A stretch of 64,000 bases of DNA from Biscogniauxia marginata. Lineage: Eukaryota; Ascomycota; Sordariomycetes; Xylariales; Xylariaceae. Each line of letters opens with the position of its first letter. Position 1 is the first letter of the stretch. The translations under genes and the position numbers were made by a program. Location: the NCBI GenBank assembly GCA_022695795.1, contig MU404117.1:186001-250000 (forward strand). The letters are read 5' to 3'. The notes beneath the pieces are model-generated. The model did not search any database, had not been told where the DNA came from, and saw only the letters and a list, made by a program, of their open reading frames with translations. Positions 23,209-35,628 of the stretch are shown here, piece by piece.

Positions 23209-24026
23209 AGCACCGTGTACAAACAATTATACTTGTCACAAAGAAGCACTTATTATAGAATCACTTGGGTCCATGTAAAGAAAATAGATCTAGACACCGA
23301 TGCCAATCTGTATATAGTTACCTACTACTCGGCATATATACATACTAGTTCGCGCGGGCTTGACACGATCCTCAGCCGAGCTGCTCTAAACTTCCGAGTA
23401 TAGATTGACGAGACATGAGACGTGCAAGGCCTTTGAACTCTCCCGGTACCGCTGGGTGAGTCACTTCATCAGGTTATAACCCCAAAATGTTAGGGTTCCC
23501 GACCCGAGAGACCAGGATTCTGATTACAATCCATATTCACAGCTCAGCGGAAGGGCGCGTTTGTTAACATCTGTAATGTGTGAGCACTGGTATAATCTGA
23601 ATCCTCCGCTATAGATGCTGTAGCGAAGCGGCTGCTATATACGTATGCATGGTTCCTTGAAATACCTTACCTTTCTGCAAGATTTATTTAACACTGAAAG
23701 TTTTGGTACATAAGTCATTTTCGGGATTTAACGGCCAGGGTGTAAATTTGGGTTAATAGGATTATCGTTCAACATGGATATCCACTCTAAAGACAAACTA
23801 TACAAGGAAGTTTTCTAACCAGGGTACTTCACTGGCCATGTAATTAACTGGGTTAGATGACTCACGTATTACTGCCCTCGTTCCAATAAATATCTAGGTA
23901 ATATGTATCGAAAAGGGCGTTGATCTCAGAAAGAATAACCGCGAAGAGCATTGATTCAACATTGCGTTGATGAAAAGACACTTATTCTCTTTCTTTCCTA
24001 CAGAAAACCGTCGACACTGTAGCAAG
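23209..24026. other. Intergenic region
   Basis: 3' UTR of the PPR gene and promoter of the acetyltransferase gene. A segment near 23465-23530 has tRNA-like GGGTTCCCGACCC wording but no cloverleaf could be drawn. Confidence 0.45.
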
Positions 24027-25413
24027 ATGACCCTCCCGTTCCCACAGCCGGCCACGCTCCCGCCGGGCTTCACCATGTCCCGGTCTACGCCTTCTGACGC
24101 ACCAGGCATGGCCTCTGTTTGGTGAGTCTCCCTCCTAAGTTTCTAGTTTCCGGGGTTGAGGTTCACGGCACCGCCTGGGAGTGTATACATGGTGCTGTTT
24201 CTCTTGTGTACACTTACGGGCTCTTCTCCTTCCCCTTCGTCTTCGATAATTGGTTATATTTCTGTGTCATACTAATAGTCAACTTGTTTGCTATAGTAAG
24301 TTGTCCTTCTATACGGTTATTTTCCTCATATCCAGCACGCTCTGTTGAGCATAATGTGACGTCTAGACAACCTTATACAAAGTCCAGTAACTCTCCGTCA
24401 TACACCCTTTGAATGAATTTCTGTTTTTCATCCTGTATGACTATTTCCCCCCTCTTCTATAAACTACCATCCCTTAGTGGAAATAAAAATATACGTACCT
24501 ATTATAGTGAAGAAAAGAAAAAGAGAGAGAATAGGATGGGAAATTTAACTCGCCGAGAACCAAATGCTTAGACATGGACGCCTTCACCGAGAAGACCGAG
24601 TACACCTACTGGTGGGCGCCCTCGCTCGCGACCATGCGTGCCTGGAACGAGGGGCGCATCCGCCGTCGTTTCCGGGACCGCGGGACCCAGCAGTTCAAAG
24701 TCGTCGACTCGTCGTCCGGCGAGATCGTCGCCTGGGCGAAGTGGGACCCCCCGGCGTCGATGAGGGGTCTGCGCGACGGGTTCGTCGTCTACGACGAGCG
24801 AGGGGGGGAGGCTCCGTCTCATGACGACGACGACGACTATGATGGGGAAGGAGTAAGGGAGAGTGGTGCTGCTGGTGAAGAAGGGGAGACACCGCCGCAG
24901 GGACCCCCCGAGGGCGCCAACGTGCCGCTCTTCGACGAGTTCTTCGACGGCATCAAGCGCATGGGGGACGCATGGGGGAGAAATGGGGGGCGAGCGAGAA
25001 GTTGGGTGAGTTTTTGAGGTTTATTGCTTTCTCTGTCTCTCTCCTATTACCGAAATACCACCATTGAAAAAAAAAAAAAAAAAAAAAAAAAAACCGCTGA
25101 CGAAGAGCGAACCGAACCGAGCTCACCAGCCTTAACCCACCTCTGCACGCGCCCCACGTACCACGGCCGCGGCATCGGCTCCGCCCTGCTGCGCGGCGTG
25201 CTCGACGTGGCCGACGCCGAGGGCACGGCTGCGTACCTCGAGTCCCTGCGCCCGGCGACGCCGCTGTACGAGCGCCACAGGTTCACCGTCGTGGACCAGC
25301 TCGAGTACAGGCAGGGCGGGGGCACGGTCGTGATAGATATCATGATCCGGGAGCCGGAGCCGGGGATGAATAAGGAGAAGAAGAAGAAGAAGAAGACGGC
25401 GGATGGCTTATAG
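24027..25413 (+). CDS. GNAT family N-acetyltransferase (twin intron; one-base frame break)
   Basis: Exons 24027-24120, 24572-25005 and 25130-25413 encode about 270 residues if one extra base is assumed in exon 2. The start MTLPFPQPATLPPGFTMSRS leads to DAPGMASVY/MDAFTEKTEYTYWW, the usual N-terminal strand and helix of fungal GNAT proteins, followed by FKVVDSSSGEIVAWAKWD. Exon 3 has LCTRPTYHGRGIGSALLRGVLD, which contains the acetyl-CoA pyrophosphate loop (Q/RxxGxG/A, here RGIGSA), then PLYERHRFTVVDQLEY. The first junction works only if a nested intron is removed. Exon 2 ends out of frame with exon 3 unless a G is added to a G run (24963-24967 or 24973-24977), giving EKWGASEKL then ALTHLCTRP. 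The last intron carries a 27-A run (25067-25093). The tail is Lys-rich. The substrate is unknown. Confidence 0.75.
24121..24571 (+). other. Spliceosomal twin intron (stwintron, [D1,2] type)
   Basis: An internal intron (24122-24296, GTGAGT...TACTAATA...CTATAG) lies between the first and second base of the external donor. Removing it joins G24121 to TAAGT at 24297 and makes GTAAGT, the donor of the external intron that ends at CTTAG (24571). The two-step removal gives GTT-T/AC-ATG, that is VYMDAF, in frame. A single intron using the first donor puts a stop codon at the junction. Confidence 0.75.
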
Positions 25414-28400
25414 GGCTGGGGATTGCGGGTAGGTGGGGTGGAGAAAAGGGGGGTAGCGGATTAGATCAGGGTTACTGTGTGTATGCATGTGTGCAAGGGG
25501 GACAATTGCTCGTACTTTGGTAGGCAGGCAGGAGTGATTATGATTATCTTAAAACTGAGTCACAGGAATAGGTGTATTGCATAGAAGTGCAGGAACCATG
25601 TACGACGACCAAGGCGACGGAGATAGCAAGGTGCGATCGATACCACCATCCCATAGCCTTGCCCGTCACCGGACGTCCTGATGTCGTTTTGGAACAAGTT
25701 CCCGGCTCATCACGTACTACCTACCGTACCTACCAGAGCCTGCTCGGTATCCTATTCCTTCAGATATACCGCGCAATACAATATCGACTTCTTTTTCTCC
25801 TCCTCTTTTTCTCATTATCCACTTAACGTATACTTACAAGAAGGAGAGTTCCTTCCTCCTTACATCCTACGCAGCTGGTCTTCTTACTCTCTCTCTCTCT
25901 CTCTCTCGTCCTTGCATACCCAACCTAACCCTTTCCTGTGGCGTTTCCCCTCCCCAACCCCGGGTCCTGCGCTCACGGGACACAAAAAAAGAACCAAAAG
26001 GCCGTATCACGTCCGGAGGGAGGGAGAGATGAGGGCCAGAGCGGCGTCGATAAGCTGCTGACCTCTCCGTGTAACGTACCGAGAAGCCTAGCCTAGCCTG
26101 GCCTTGGTAGCCATCTTCAGTCCTAGTCCGGGGAGAGGACAAATACGTATCAAGGGGGGCATGATCATGCAGCGGAAGTGCGCGTAATACATGTGAGCAT
26201 TATATGCTGCGAGTCGCCGCCGCCAGGGATTCAAGGAAAAAAAGGGGGGGGGAGGGAGGCAGGGGCGAAAGGGGGAAAGGAACAAAAAGGGGAAGGAAAA
26301 AAGTCTCTAGCCAATGAATTCCTCCTTCTTCTCCTCTTCCCTCCTTTCCTTCTCCCGGGAGACGCAGACCTTGGGTTGTGTGTGTATGCGTGAGTGCGTG
26401 TGCGTTTGCGCAAGGCTGCGCGGGGTTTTCTCAGGAACTACCTAAGGTTAGGGTACATTGACATATATTACACGTATATTACATACATGTATGAACTCGG
26501 GGAATTATCCCTTGCTCTTTTCTGCGGCCCCGTACGGTTGTCGCGGACGCGTGCTTGCATACAGACCACATGAGATAGATAAATGCATGCATGTCTCTAT
26601 GTACATGTATGGAAGATTGGAAGGCTGGTTGCAGCATCTTATCATCATAATCGAATATTTGTCACGAACTTCGAGGCGCGCTTGATGGGAACTTTGGGCC
26701 GGGAGGCTGCAGAACTTATTGCGGCTGACTGGCATGGCTGGGAACAGGTAGGGTAAGGTGCTCATTGTGTAGCTCCAGAAGGCTCTGCTCTATTGCTCTG
26801 CTTTTACCACTCGGTGTGGTTTGTCTCAATTCCTTGCAGGTAATAGGTGTAATCACGTACAAAGCGTCAGCATGTGCGGATTCGTCTTCATGCAACGTAT
26901 GTAATACGAACCGACGACAAGAAATGGAGAGTCGGGGTATCAACGGAGTCGTCGTCTAGTTTTGAATAAGACATGCCATAAAAGTATAGGCTAGCAGACG
27001 AAGAAGCGAGTTTGACTAGGAGAGCCGTGTGCTACGCTACGGGCAACCGCTGTAACATACGAGTTTGTCTACTTCTTCGTTTATTAAAGCCTTGCGACTC
27101 GGACTGTCCCAACTTTAGGGTGCATTCGCATCAAATAGTTGATTTTGATTCGGCTGTTTGGTGCCACAAACCCTTTATTTATGAGACTTGGTGCGAGAGT
27201 TCTGGATCACTACTTGGACAAGACCGAATTACTTTCGTGAAGGGGCAGCAGGAGTGGCCGCCCCCTAAATATGTAAACATCGAGTACTATATTACACTAT
27301 GTATAGTACGCAGGCAGATCACGAGATTTATAAGCGTCGTCGTCATGGCAAAATCCTAGGCGGATAGGTGGTAGGCAAGTTTTTTTTTTCTTCGGGAAAA
27401 AGTATGGCTCGTAAAACTTGTGCCTGTCACATTCGTTATGATCGACGCGCATCCTGACCTGTGTGGACCGCGGAGGCAGAGGGCGCGGGGTTTCCAAGAC
27501 ATGCGGGAAATATACCCACGAGGCGTGTTATCAAAAGGTCGTAATGGGGGGGGCGGAGATCACTCAATCTGACATCTGTCCAGGTGGTTTTATATAAATA
27601 CGTACTTGGATTCCCGACGTCCGTTCGCTTCGGTCTCGTCGACGGTCGCACATGGCGGGAATTTCATTCCATGGGTTTGCTGCTCAACCGCAGGTCTTGG
27701 CGGCTGATGTTGAAGCTCTATACGTAAAACTCCGATGAGATCGTTTAATCGATCCGCCTGACATGCAGTTTGGTTTGCCTGGCCGTGCCTTAGGCTGCAT
27801 GCTCACGCACAGATGAGTATTCCGGAAACCATATTCCACGACCCATGGCCTGATACTTAGGAGGTTCATTTCTGTATAAAGTAAACGGCGATTCACAAAA
27901 GCCTCATTGCAGGCATGAGTCTTCTCCCGCTAACAAGTCATCATCTAAAATATGGATGTATGAGGCGTCGAAATGTGAGAGTGAACCGTAGCACATAGCT
28001 GAGGAGAACGAATACGCAACAGAATCTATCATCTGATGATGTGATTGGGGGCATAATAAGTAAGCATGGCTATGTTTGCGAGAAGCCTGCGTCTCAGGAT
28101 AAAGAACGTCAAATAAGATGGACGCGAATAGATCAGCTGCTAGTTGGCCTGATCTAGTTGAAACGGTATGAGCAGCCGAGACAGGGTTTTCGAAGTAGAA
28201 TGGGGTTCTCCCTAGCGCATCCATAGCTTAACAGGTAGTTAGCAATGCGTTAACACACGTCTGGATGGCGCTTGTATCCCATTGCCTTGGTACCGGCTCC
28301 TAGGAAGTAGGTAGGTACTTGGTAGCTGGAAGCCCGAGTGTATCAACGCTTGTGGTGTGGAGGTGTACGCATCCAACATGCACACTGCAGGACCGATTCA

Positions 28401-31400
28401 CGCGCGGAGGCAGTGGTACGAAATGGGAGATCTGAAACCACCTCGATGTGTTGTTGGCGACCCACTGCTAATCTCTTCCTTCGATATTCCATGCGTGGGT
28501 GCTGCTGTATTTTTGGACATTGAATGAACATGAAAACTCGGTAGGGTGCTGATTGCATATTCAGGGTTTCATTCGGCCTATAGGTTAGTGTAGTTGTCAC
28601 GAGGGCGCGGAAATGAGTGACAACGGCGAACTGGAAAAGAAAGGAAAGAAAAAAAATAACCCATGTATTCTTCCCCCCTTCAATTGAAGAAAGAGATGCT
28701 ACTGCCGTGACATTATCCGCTTCGAGTATGGGTAGACTCGACCCCCTTTGGAGGATCAGCCCATGGGCCAATCTGGAGTCGCTAGGAATACTGTTCGGAA
28801 GTGCAACCCCAACACTGATATTTGCGCACTCTATACCAAATTTTAGCTTCATTTACACTGAAAAGCCTACCCACATAGCTGCTAACCTAGAATGTTATAG
28901 AGTGCGCAGATGTTTGTGTTGGCAACCTTGCTATGTATGTCCTGACCTGTCATTTTCGAAAAAGCCTTGTGTCTTAGCTTGGCAGGGCTAGACCTCGCAA
29001 TTTGAGACTGCTCACTTGTTATTGTGCGGTGGCGGGCGACGGGCGACGGGCGACTCGACATGATATGTATGGGGGAGGTTGTTGATGGGATAGGGCTAGT
29101 ATCCCTCAAATTAAGAATCAACAAGTTTGATGAAGTTACGCATCCTTCCACACCTAGACTAAGGGTTCACGAGTGTGAGGCCTCACGTGGAAGTGCCATC
29201 GGAATTGGAGTTCTCGAGACTCGTCTGTAGCTGATGAATCGTTTCGTGGAATCGTGACTTAATGAGGGTGGGCCCTATTTAACATGAAACGAGGTTCGAT
29301 GAAGGGTTGTTCTTCGTCTTGCTGCACTCCAGTTTGTCTGAGGGTTTTACGGAGTACACACCCCTGCGGTCTATAACGGTAGGGCCTAATCAGGACGGGC
29401 TGAAGCCTGAAGGGGTGTTATGGCGAATCCTCGGAGGAAACGTTGTCAGGACCCCCCCGGTACGGCGGGCATGCACTGATTGTGCTTGACATCAGGAAAA
29501 GCAATCACATCTGCATGTAATTTATACTGGTGTAAGTCATCCACGATGACGATAGCGGGATCTCGCCGTGTCGGATTCCGTTGCAACCTGGGCAAACAAC
29601 AAGCAGTACACACGTGCTGCGAGCTGTGATTCCATATACCTATATACATAGCCTGTATGTATATGCAGAGGTGTTATAGAAGACTCGAAGAACGATTCTC
29701 ATGAATCATCAATGAGACGCAGGACCCCTGGCCAAGCCACCAAAAGCCAGACTGGCGGTTGCCGATCATCTGTTTAGAAGGTCGAAGCCGATGTAGCACA
29801 GAGAACGTCCGGACAGCAAACGTAGATCACAAAGTCTTTGAGGCCGATTATACTTGCTTAACGGCGAGGAATACAAGAAAGTATAGAATGGGGGGAGCCA
29901 CCAACTATGGAAGGTAGTGAATGGGCGCTTTCGGCCATATCCGCATTAGGCTCCCGAGCCTCTGGGTTTCAGGGATTCAGACCAGTTCTGATCGTTGAGT
30001 TTGGGGGACGCTGGATGCCATCAAGGAAGGAATCCTAAGCGCTTGCGGCTGGTACATAAGAGAAAAAGAGAGAAGAAGAAAACCGTCGGCAGGCTAGATG
30101 TATGGTGGTGTCCTGCTACTCCTCCTCGACAGCTTAGCGGTCAGCTAGATTATGCATAATAATAATATAGTATTATTACTTGTGCTGAACATCACGACGA
30201 CTGGTTGACTTCTTTTCGCTAGTCATTTCAAGTCCAGAATAGCAGCCAGTAGTGGACAGCCTACGTAGGTAGTTAGTTATAGGCAGGCCGGTATGCAGGA
30301 GATAAATCAGGACCGACAGACCCATTGGAAGTCTCGAGGTGCGCATAATAAAATAAACTTGAAGCCGGCTGGAGGCGAAGCCAACTAGGTAGGTAGTCGA
30401 ACCGGGGTTCATCCCTGGAATCGGGGTGGAGGGTATCGTGACAACGTTGCAAGATTTAATTCCAGTGAAGAAAGGTTTGAAGTATAGAAGAATAGGAACC
30501 CCCGGCATAAGCTAAGAAACCTAGTGTGAACTCTGTCCAATTGCTTTGAATATATGTACCTAATTGTATTGTACGTACATGTAGATAGAAGGTTAGGTAG
30601 GTTAGGTACCTTATTGATGAATAACATGTAACCCCTGAATTTCGCAATGGATGCCATCTACCTAAGGTACCTGCTTAGGTAGAAGACATTTAAGTATGCG
30701 TTGTACTTACTTGTCAGGTACCTACCGAAGTGGAGCATGTATTGCATACTTACATGTAGATGCGTCTCCTAGCACTACCTTAACTACGCTGTTAGGTTGC
30801 CTTACTAGTCTACGAATATTGGTATTAAATAGGACCTCAAGGTTCTAATTATCACACACTTTTTTTTTTTCTTTCCCTTCCGGCCCCTCGACAGTTTTAC
30901 ATCTCGTCTCATATAGAGAGAGGTAGAGGTAGGGTAGGTACCTAGTAGGTGTTGAAAGTGGCCCGTGGGGTTGGCTCCATATCCATAAGGTAAGGTACTG
31001 CAGCTGGTGCAACTTGTACTTTTTAGCCCGGTACCCTTGGTAGGATAAAATAGGGCTGTCCACCTTGTAGTATTCCGTAGTGTGCACCTCAATTGGTTGC
31101 CGCAGGGCCCACTTCTGCTTTTTCACCTGAAGTACGGAGTTAGCCCAAGCCCAAGCCGTCCTAGTTACTCACTTCCTCGAAGGTAGATACGAAATCGCCG
31201 AAGACCGTAATAATAATCCTAACTAACTACCTTTACACCACACCACACCACACCCTGCACTTCACTTCCTCGTCCCAGACCAACCCAAGCCAAACCCATT
31301 GCTGTTTTCTTTTCTTTTTCTTTCTTCACCAGACGTTAGGTAGGCAGGTATCCTTAACTTATCCTTCATACCATACATAACTTCCCCCCGTGTTTAGCCG

Positions 31401-31794
31401 GGTCTACGGCATCGACAGCGGCATCTAATTAACGCTTGTGAATCAACGCCAAATCACAACCCTCGACTTGTTCGCCGGCCTAGTCTTAGCTGCCGACACG
31501 CAAGAGTGTTTCACCTCCATTCGCGCTTTTGCCCTTTATCGCACCGACTGCCTGCCTTGTCACGCCGTGCTCCGTCGTCAAATGTTGCCATAAGTCGCAT
31601 CTTTACCGTCTCCCATGACGCCTCGAGCCTCCGAGTCTACCATTATAACCCTCCCACGCCCAAGCCCAAGCAGATACCCCCATTGAGCGCCTGAACGGCT
31701 GTCCGCCTCTTGCTGGTCGGGCTGGATTTGGGTTGGAACACTACACGAACGAGCCTTTCTTTTCCCGGCTATCTAGTAGTATCGGCAAGGAGCC
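25414..31794. other. Gene-poor region of 6.4 kb
   Basis: I found no reading frame with family resemblance, plausible splice structure or codon bias on either strand. It contains a CT run (25888-25908), G/A-rich runs near 26237-26300, TACCTAGGTA-type motifs (about 30655-30730, 30935-30950), and a CACCACACCACACC repeat near 31237-31252. Base composition is ordinary, so it is not RIP-type DNA. The last 500 bases are CT-rich and probably form the promoter and long 5' leader of the RhoGAP gene. Confidence 0.5.
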
Positions 31795-34700
31795 ATGGAT
31801 GACTACGTAGATGGCTCCTTGGACGGTGAAGATGTCTTCCCCTGTAAAGGCTGCGGAGAGGTGAGACCAGCTCTCTACCTCGACACTGTCGCTACATACT
31901 AATAGAACCTCTGATTTAGATCCTCGAGGAGGGCAAGGCATTCGAACTCGGTAAGTCGAATCGCAATACTGGTTGATAAATCGCTTGCGCCTCTCCTTCG
32001 CCCACTGTGTCCCTTGTTCGTCTTGGCCGCCGTCCAGCGTGCCCTCGCAGAGTGACCCTGCCTTCGTTCGATGCATCTGACTTCTCGCTCTAGCCGGGAA
32101 TCGATGGCATCTCAATTGCTTCCGATGCAACACCTGTGGTACTCTCCTCGATTCCGATGCGAACCTCCTCCTCCTCGGCGATGGCTCGTTAATATGCAAC
32201 AACTGCACCTACAGCTGCAGCGCATGTGGAAACAAGATAGAAGACCTTGCCATTCTCACCGGTGATCAGGCCTTCTGTGCCACCTGCTTTCGTTGTAGGA
32301 ACTGTAAGAGGAAGATAGAAAACCTACGATATGCTAGGACGTCCCAGGGAATCTTCTGTATGAGCTGCCACGAGTCCCTAATGGCACGACGTAGAAAGAA
32401 ATCCAAGGCTGCTGCCCAAGCAAAATCGCGCGAAAAAGAGGGATCACCTATGGTAGTCGAAAAGTCTCTGCCGGCACTGCCTCCCAATGCTATCCCGCCC
32501 AACGCCTTTTCGAACGACCGAGTTGACCCCGAATCCGATACTCCTACTGAGCTCTCGCCGCGGCCGCGACCGTCCTATCCCCGCCACGATTCTTCATCGA
32601 GGAGCAGCTCGAGACCAGCACGGTCGCCAGAACGACCCTCTAACCATCCTGTCAGAGAAGAGAGCTTGTCCTTGCCCTCGCATTCTTATCGCAACAATCG
32701 GAATTCCACCATTTTCTCGGGTAACGATATTGCTGGCAACGCCTCGGATGAACAGAGTTTCTTCATACCCGTCGCATTAGATCCAAGCCCGATGCCATCG
32801 ACAACAACACCACGGTCGACATCAGAGACGCTCGTGGATCAGAATAAGAAGTCTAAAGACAAGGATTATTTCAGCATGCCTAAAGAAAGGAAGCCCGATT
32901 CTCAGTCGTCTACCCCACACATTGCATTCCAGGAGAAAGCAAGGCAGCCTTCGTCCGACTACGAAAGTGCCCCCTCGAAAGAGTTGAGCAGGAAACTTTC
33001 AAAGTCTTCCAAGACTGACAAGAACGGGCCAACGAAGACATCTCTAGTCTCAGCAGATGACAGGTCCCTGAAGCAGGCTAACAGAAAGTCGGAGGATTTC
33101 AAGCTGCAGGAAGCACCAAGAAGCAAAAGACTAAATACGCGTTCTAATTCACAGCCAAGTGCTGTTCAGGACTCTGTTGTTGGTTCCAGGGGTGGCAGTG
33201 GTGCAAGTCGGAAAGACAAAGATGGGCTTGCCAACACCATCTCAACCCAACATTTACAAACCAGTGAAAAAACCAGCTCGCCGCGTAGTTCACAAGACTC
33301 CCGCCTCAAAGAGGAAGATGAGGTGCGGTCTACCGATTCTTCAGCCGCCTCTTCTGGCAATAATTCCAAGGCCATCGCTAGAAAAGAGCTTCCCTCTGCC
33401 GCTACCACTACTACTACTACTAACACCACCACCACTAACAGCTCTAGGAATGGTACGTGTCTACACAGGATGTCAATACTTTTCTCGTTTTAACTGACAT
33501 GTTCTTAGTAAACAACACCCCCTCCCGACCCAGCATGAGCGAGCAGAAGCTAGGCGAATCGTATATGTCTCCAAGAGCACCGCCAGCTCCTCCGATACAC
33601 ACCAACAGCCATGATTCTACCACCTCGACTGGCGAGCAGAAGACTTCGCCCAAGTTACCCAGATGGAGTGCTGGCGGCGATTTTAGCATGGACGAAGATA
33701 TGGCCCGCATCCTAGGGACTGATGAGAACTCATCCTCAATTCTTCGTCGGGTCTCCAATGCGGTACGTCACGGTCGGACTAGTAGTAATGAATCGACCAG
33801 CAACCCCCCACGTGTCGGTCACGCGCGCAGCGTGAGCGAGACAACGCGAACTACTACATCGCCCCGTTGGCCGAAGACCCCAGTGGTGGATAGCGGCTCG
33901 GTGGATGGTTCTCCTCAGGACATTACTAGTCCAGTGTCACTTGCTCCTAATGATACTGCTCTTTTGAAGCGGCGTCTTAGAACTTCGGAGCAACGGGTTG
34001 CCGAACTAGAACGACAGTTCTCTGATGAGAAAGACCTTAAGAACCTTACAGAGAGGCTCGAAGAGAAGCGAAAAACAGTCTCTGTACTTGATACCCAAAC
34101 TGAGATAATGATTCGCCAGCTGGAGGTGTTGGCAGGGTACGTCGAAAAGGCTAAGGAGACCAAGAGACCTGTCGATCCTCGTGAACTGGAGGAATCTGCT
34201 CTTAGAGACTTCGTCCAGAAATTGGAAAAATTAAAGATGTCCATGTCAGCTAGTATCGCGCAGCTCCACAGCGAGCGGGACGATCTTCTAGAGGAGAAGA
34301 ACCGAGCAATCGCAGACAGGGACAATGCTCGAGCCGAGTTCGAACAACTGGTTTCTAAGAATGCACAGTTGGCCGACTTGAACAACGACCTTACACATCA
34401 GATCCAGGAAAGGTTTAAGAACCACTCGGATCCTCGATCTCCTGCTAACGGGCTTGGAATCTACAATCACAGCAAGTCAAATAATTCGGTGAGCTTCGAC
34501 AGCTCAAGCATTCAGACGGGCACGACCATCATCGCTGCTGAGCACGAAGAGCCGATCCTGGAGGCTGGACCGACCGTAGTCAAGATAGGGAAGGGCCAGG
34601 TCAAGAAGTTCAATTGGAAGAAAGGCTCCAAGGCGATGGCCCAAAACATTGCTAAGGGAGTGAACCGAACAGTGGTAGCCTTCCAGCAACCAGAACGTCA

Positions 34701-35628
34701 CCCGCAAGGCATGGGGGAAAATATCGGTCTCCCGTACAACATGACCGTCGTGCCTGTGGAGTCGCCTGCTGTTGTCGGGCCCCACGTAGCAGCGCCTAAC
34801 AATCAGAACCGCCATCTCCCGGACAGCAGTCGTCCAGGATTCTTCAACTTCAAGAAAGCACAAACCCTGCCGAAAAACATGAGTGCCTTGAACTCGTCTA
34901 CCCCGACTATTGCTGAGGCCCCGGCGGTCCTGTTTGGATCTGAGCTCTCGGAGCGAGCCGAATACGAGCGCCGGCAGATCCCATGCGTAGTAACACGATG
35001 CATCGAGGAAGTTGAGCTCAGAGGCATGGATATGGAGGGCATATACCGCAAGACGGGTGGAAATTCGCAAATCAAACTTATCCAGGAAGGGTTTGATAAG
35101 AACGAGAACTTCGACATTTCGGATCCGGACATAGACATAACTGCAGTTACAAGCGTGCTCAAGCAATATTTCCGAAAGTTACCGACACCCTTAGTGACCT
35201 ACGACGTCTACGATCGCGTTCTCGAAACAAACTGTGAGTTTCTGGCTAGCTCACTCGTGGAATTGACTATATGGTACATAAGAATGCTAACGCTTCGACA
35301 GCGATCCCCACCGATGCAGACAAATGTGCGCATTTGCAGGATACTTTCAACCAGCTGCCGCGGCAGCACAAGGATTGCCTCGAGTTCTTGATGTTCCATC
35401 TTTCCCGGGTGGCCGGTCGAGAGCGTGAAAATCTTGTTTGTGATCCCGCTTTCTCCATACGAGCCTAGCATTGCTGACTATGTGTAGATGACACCCAAGA
35501 ACCTGGCTGTGGTCTTTGCACCGACCATCATGAGAGACACCAATATTGAGCGCGAAATGACAGATATGCACGCAAAGAATCTCGCGGTGCAATTCATTAT
35601 CGAGAATAGCCACGACATCTTTGCTTAG
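31795..35628 (+). CDS. LIM-domain Rho GTPase-activating protein (Rga1 type)
   Basis: Exons 31795-31860, 31920-31950, 32094-33452, 33509-35233, 35302-35435 and 35488-35628 give 1151 residues. Two N-terminal LIM zinc-binding domains are visible: CKGCGEILEEGKAFEL...WHLNCFRCNTCG...CNNCTYSC and then CSACGNKIEDLAI...CFRCRNCKRKI...CMSCHESL. A long Ser-rich disordered region, with Ser/Thr/Asn runs near its middle, is followed by a coiled coil (about residues 640-800, LEEKRKTVSVLDTQTEIMIR) and a C-terminal RhoGAP domain. The GAP arginine finger sits in MEGIYRKTGGNSQIK; LKQYFRKLPTPLVTYD and MTPKNLAVVFAPTIM complete the fold. Two LIMs plus one GAP match Rga1/Rga2, GAPs of Cdc42 acting in polarity and septation; Lrg1 types have three LIMs. 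The last GAP helices are split by two short introns. Confidence 0.93.

Noticed and set aside
23460..23540. Possible tRNA gene
   Set aside because: The GGGTTCCCGACCC segment is only loosely like a B box and no acceptor or anticodon stem could be paired.
31506..31694. Short open frame upstream of the RhoGAP gene
   Set aside because: It has no ATG start and lies in a CT-rich leader.
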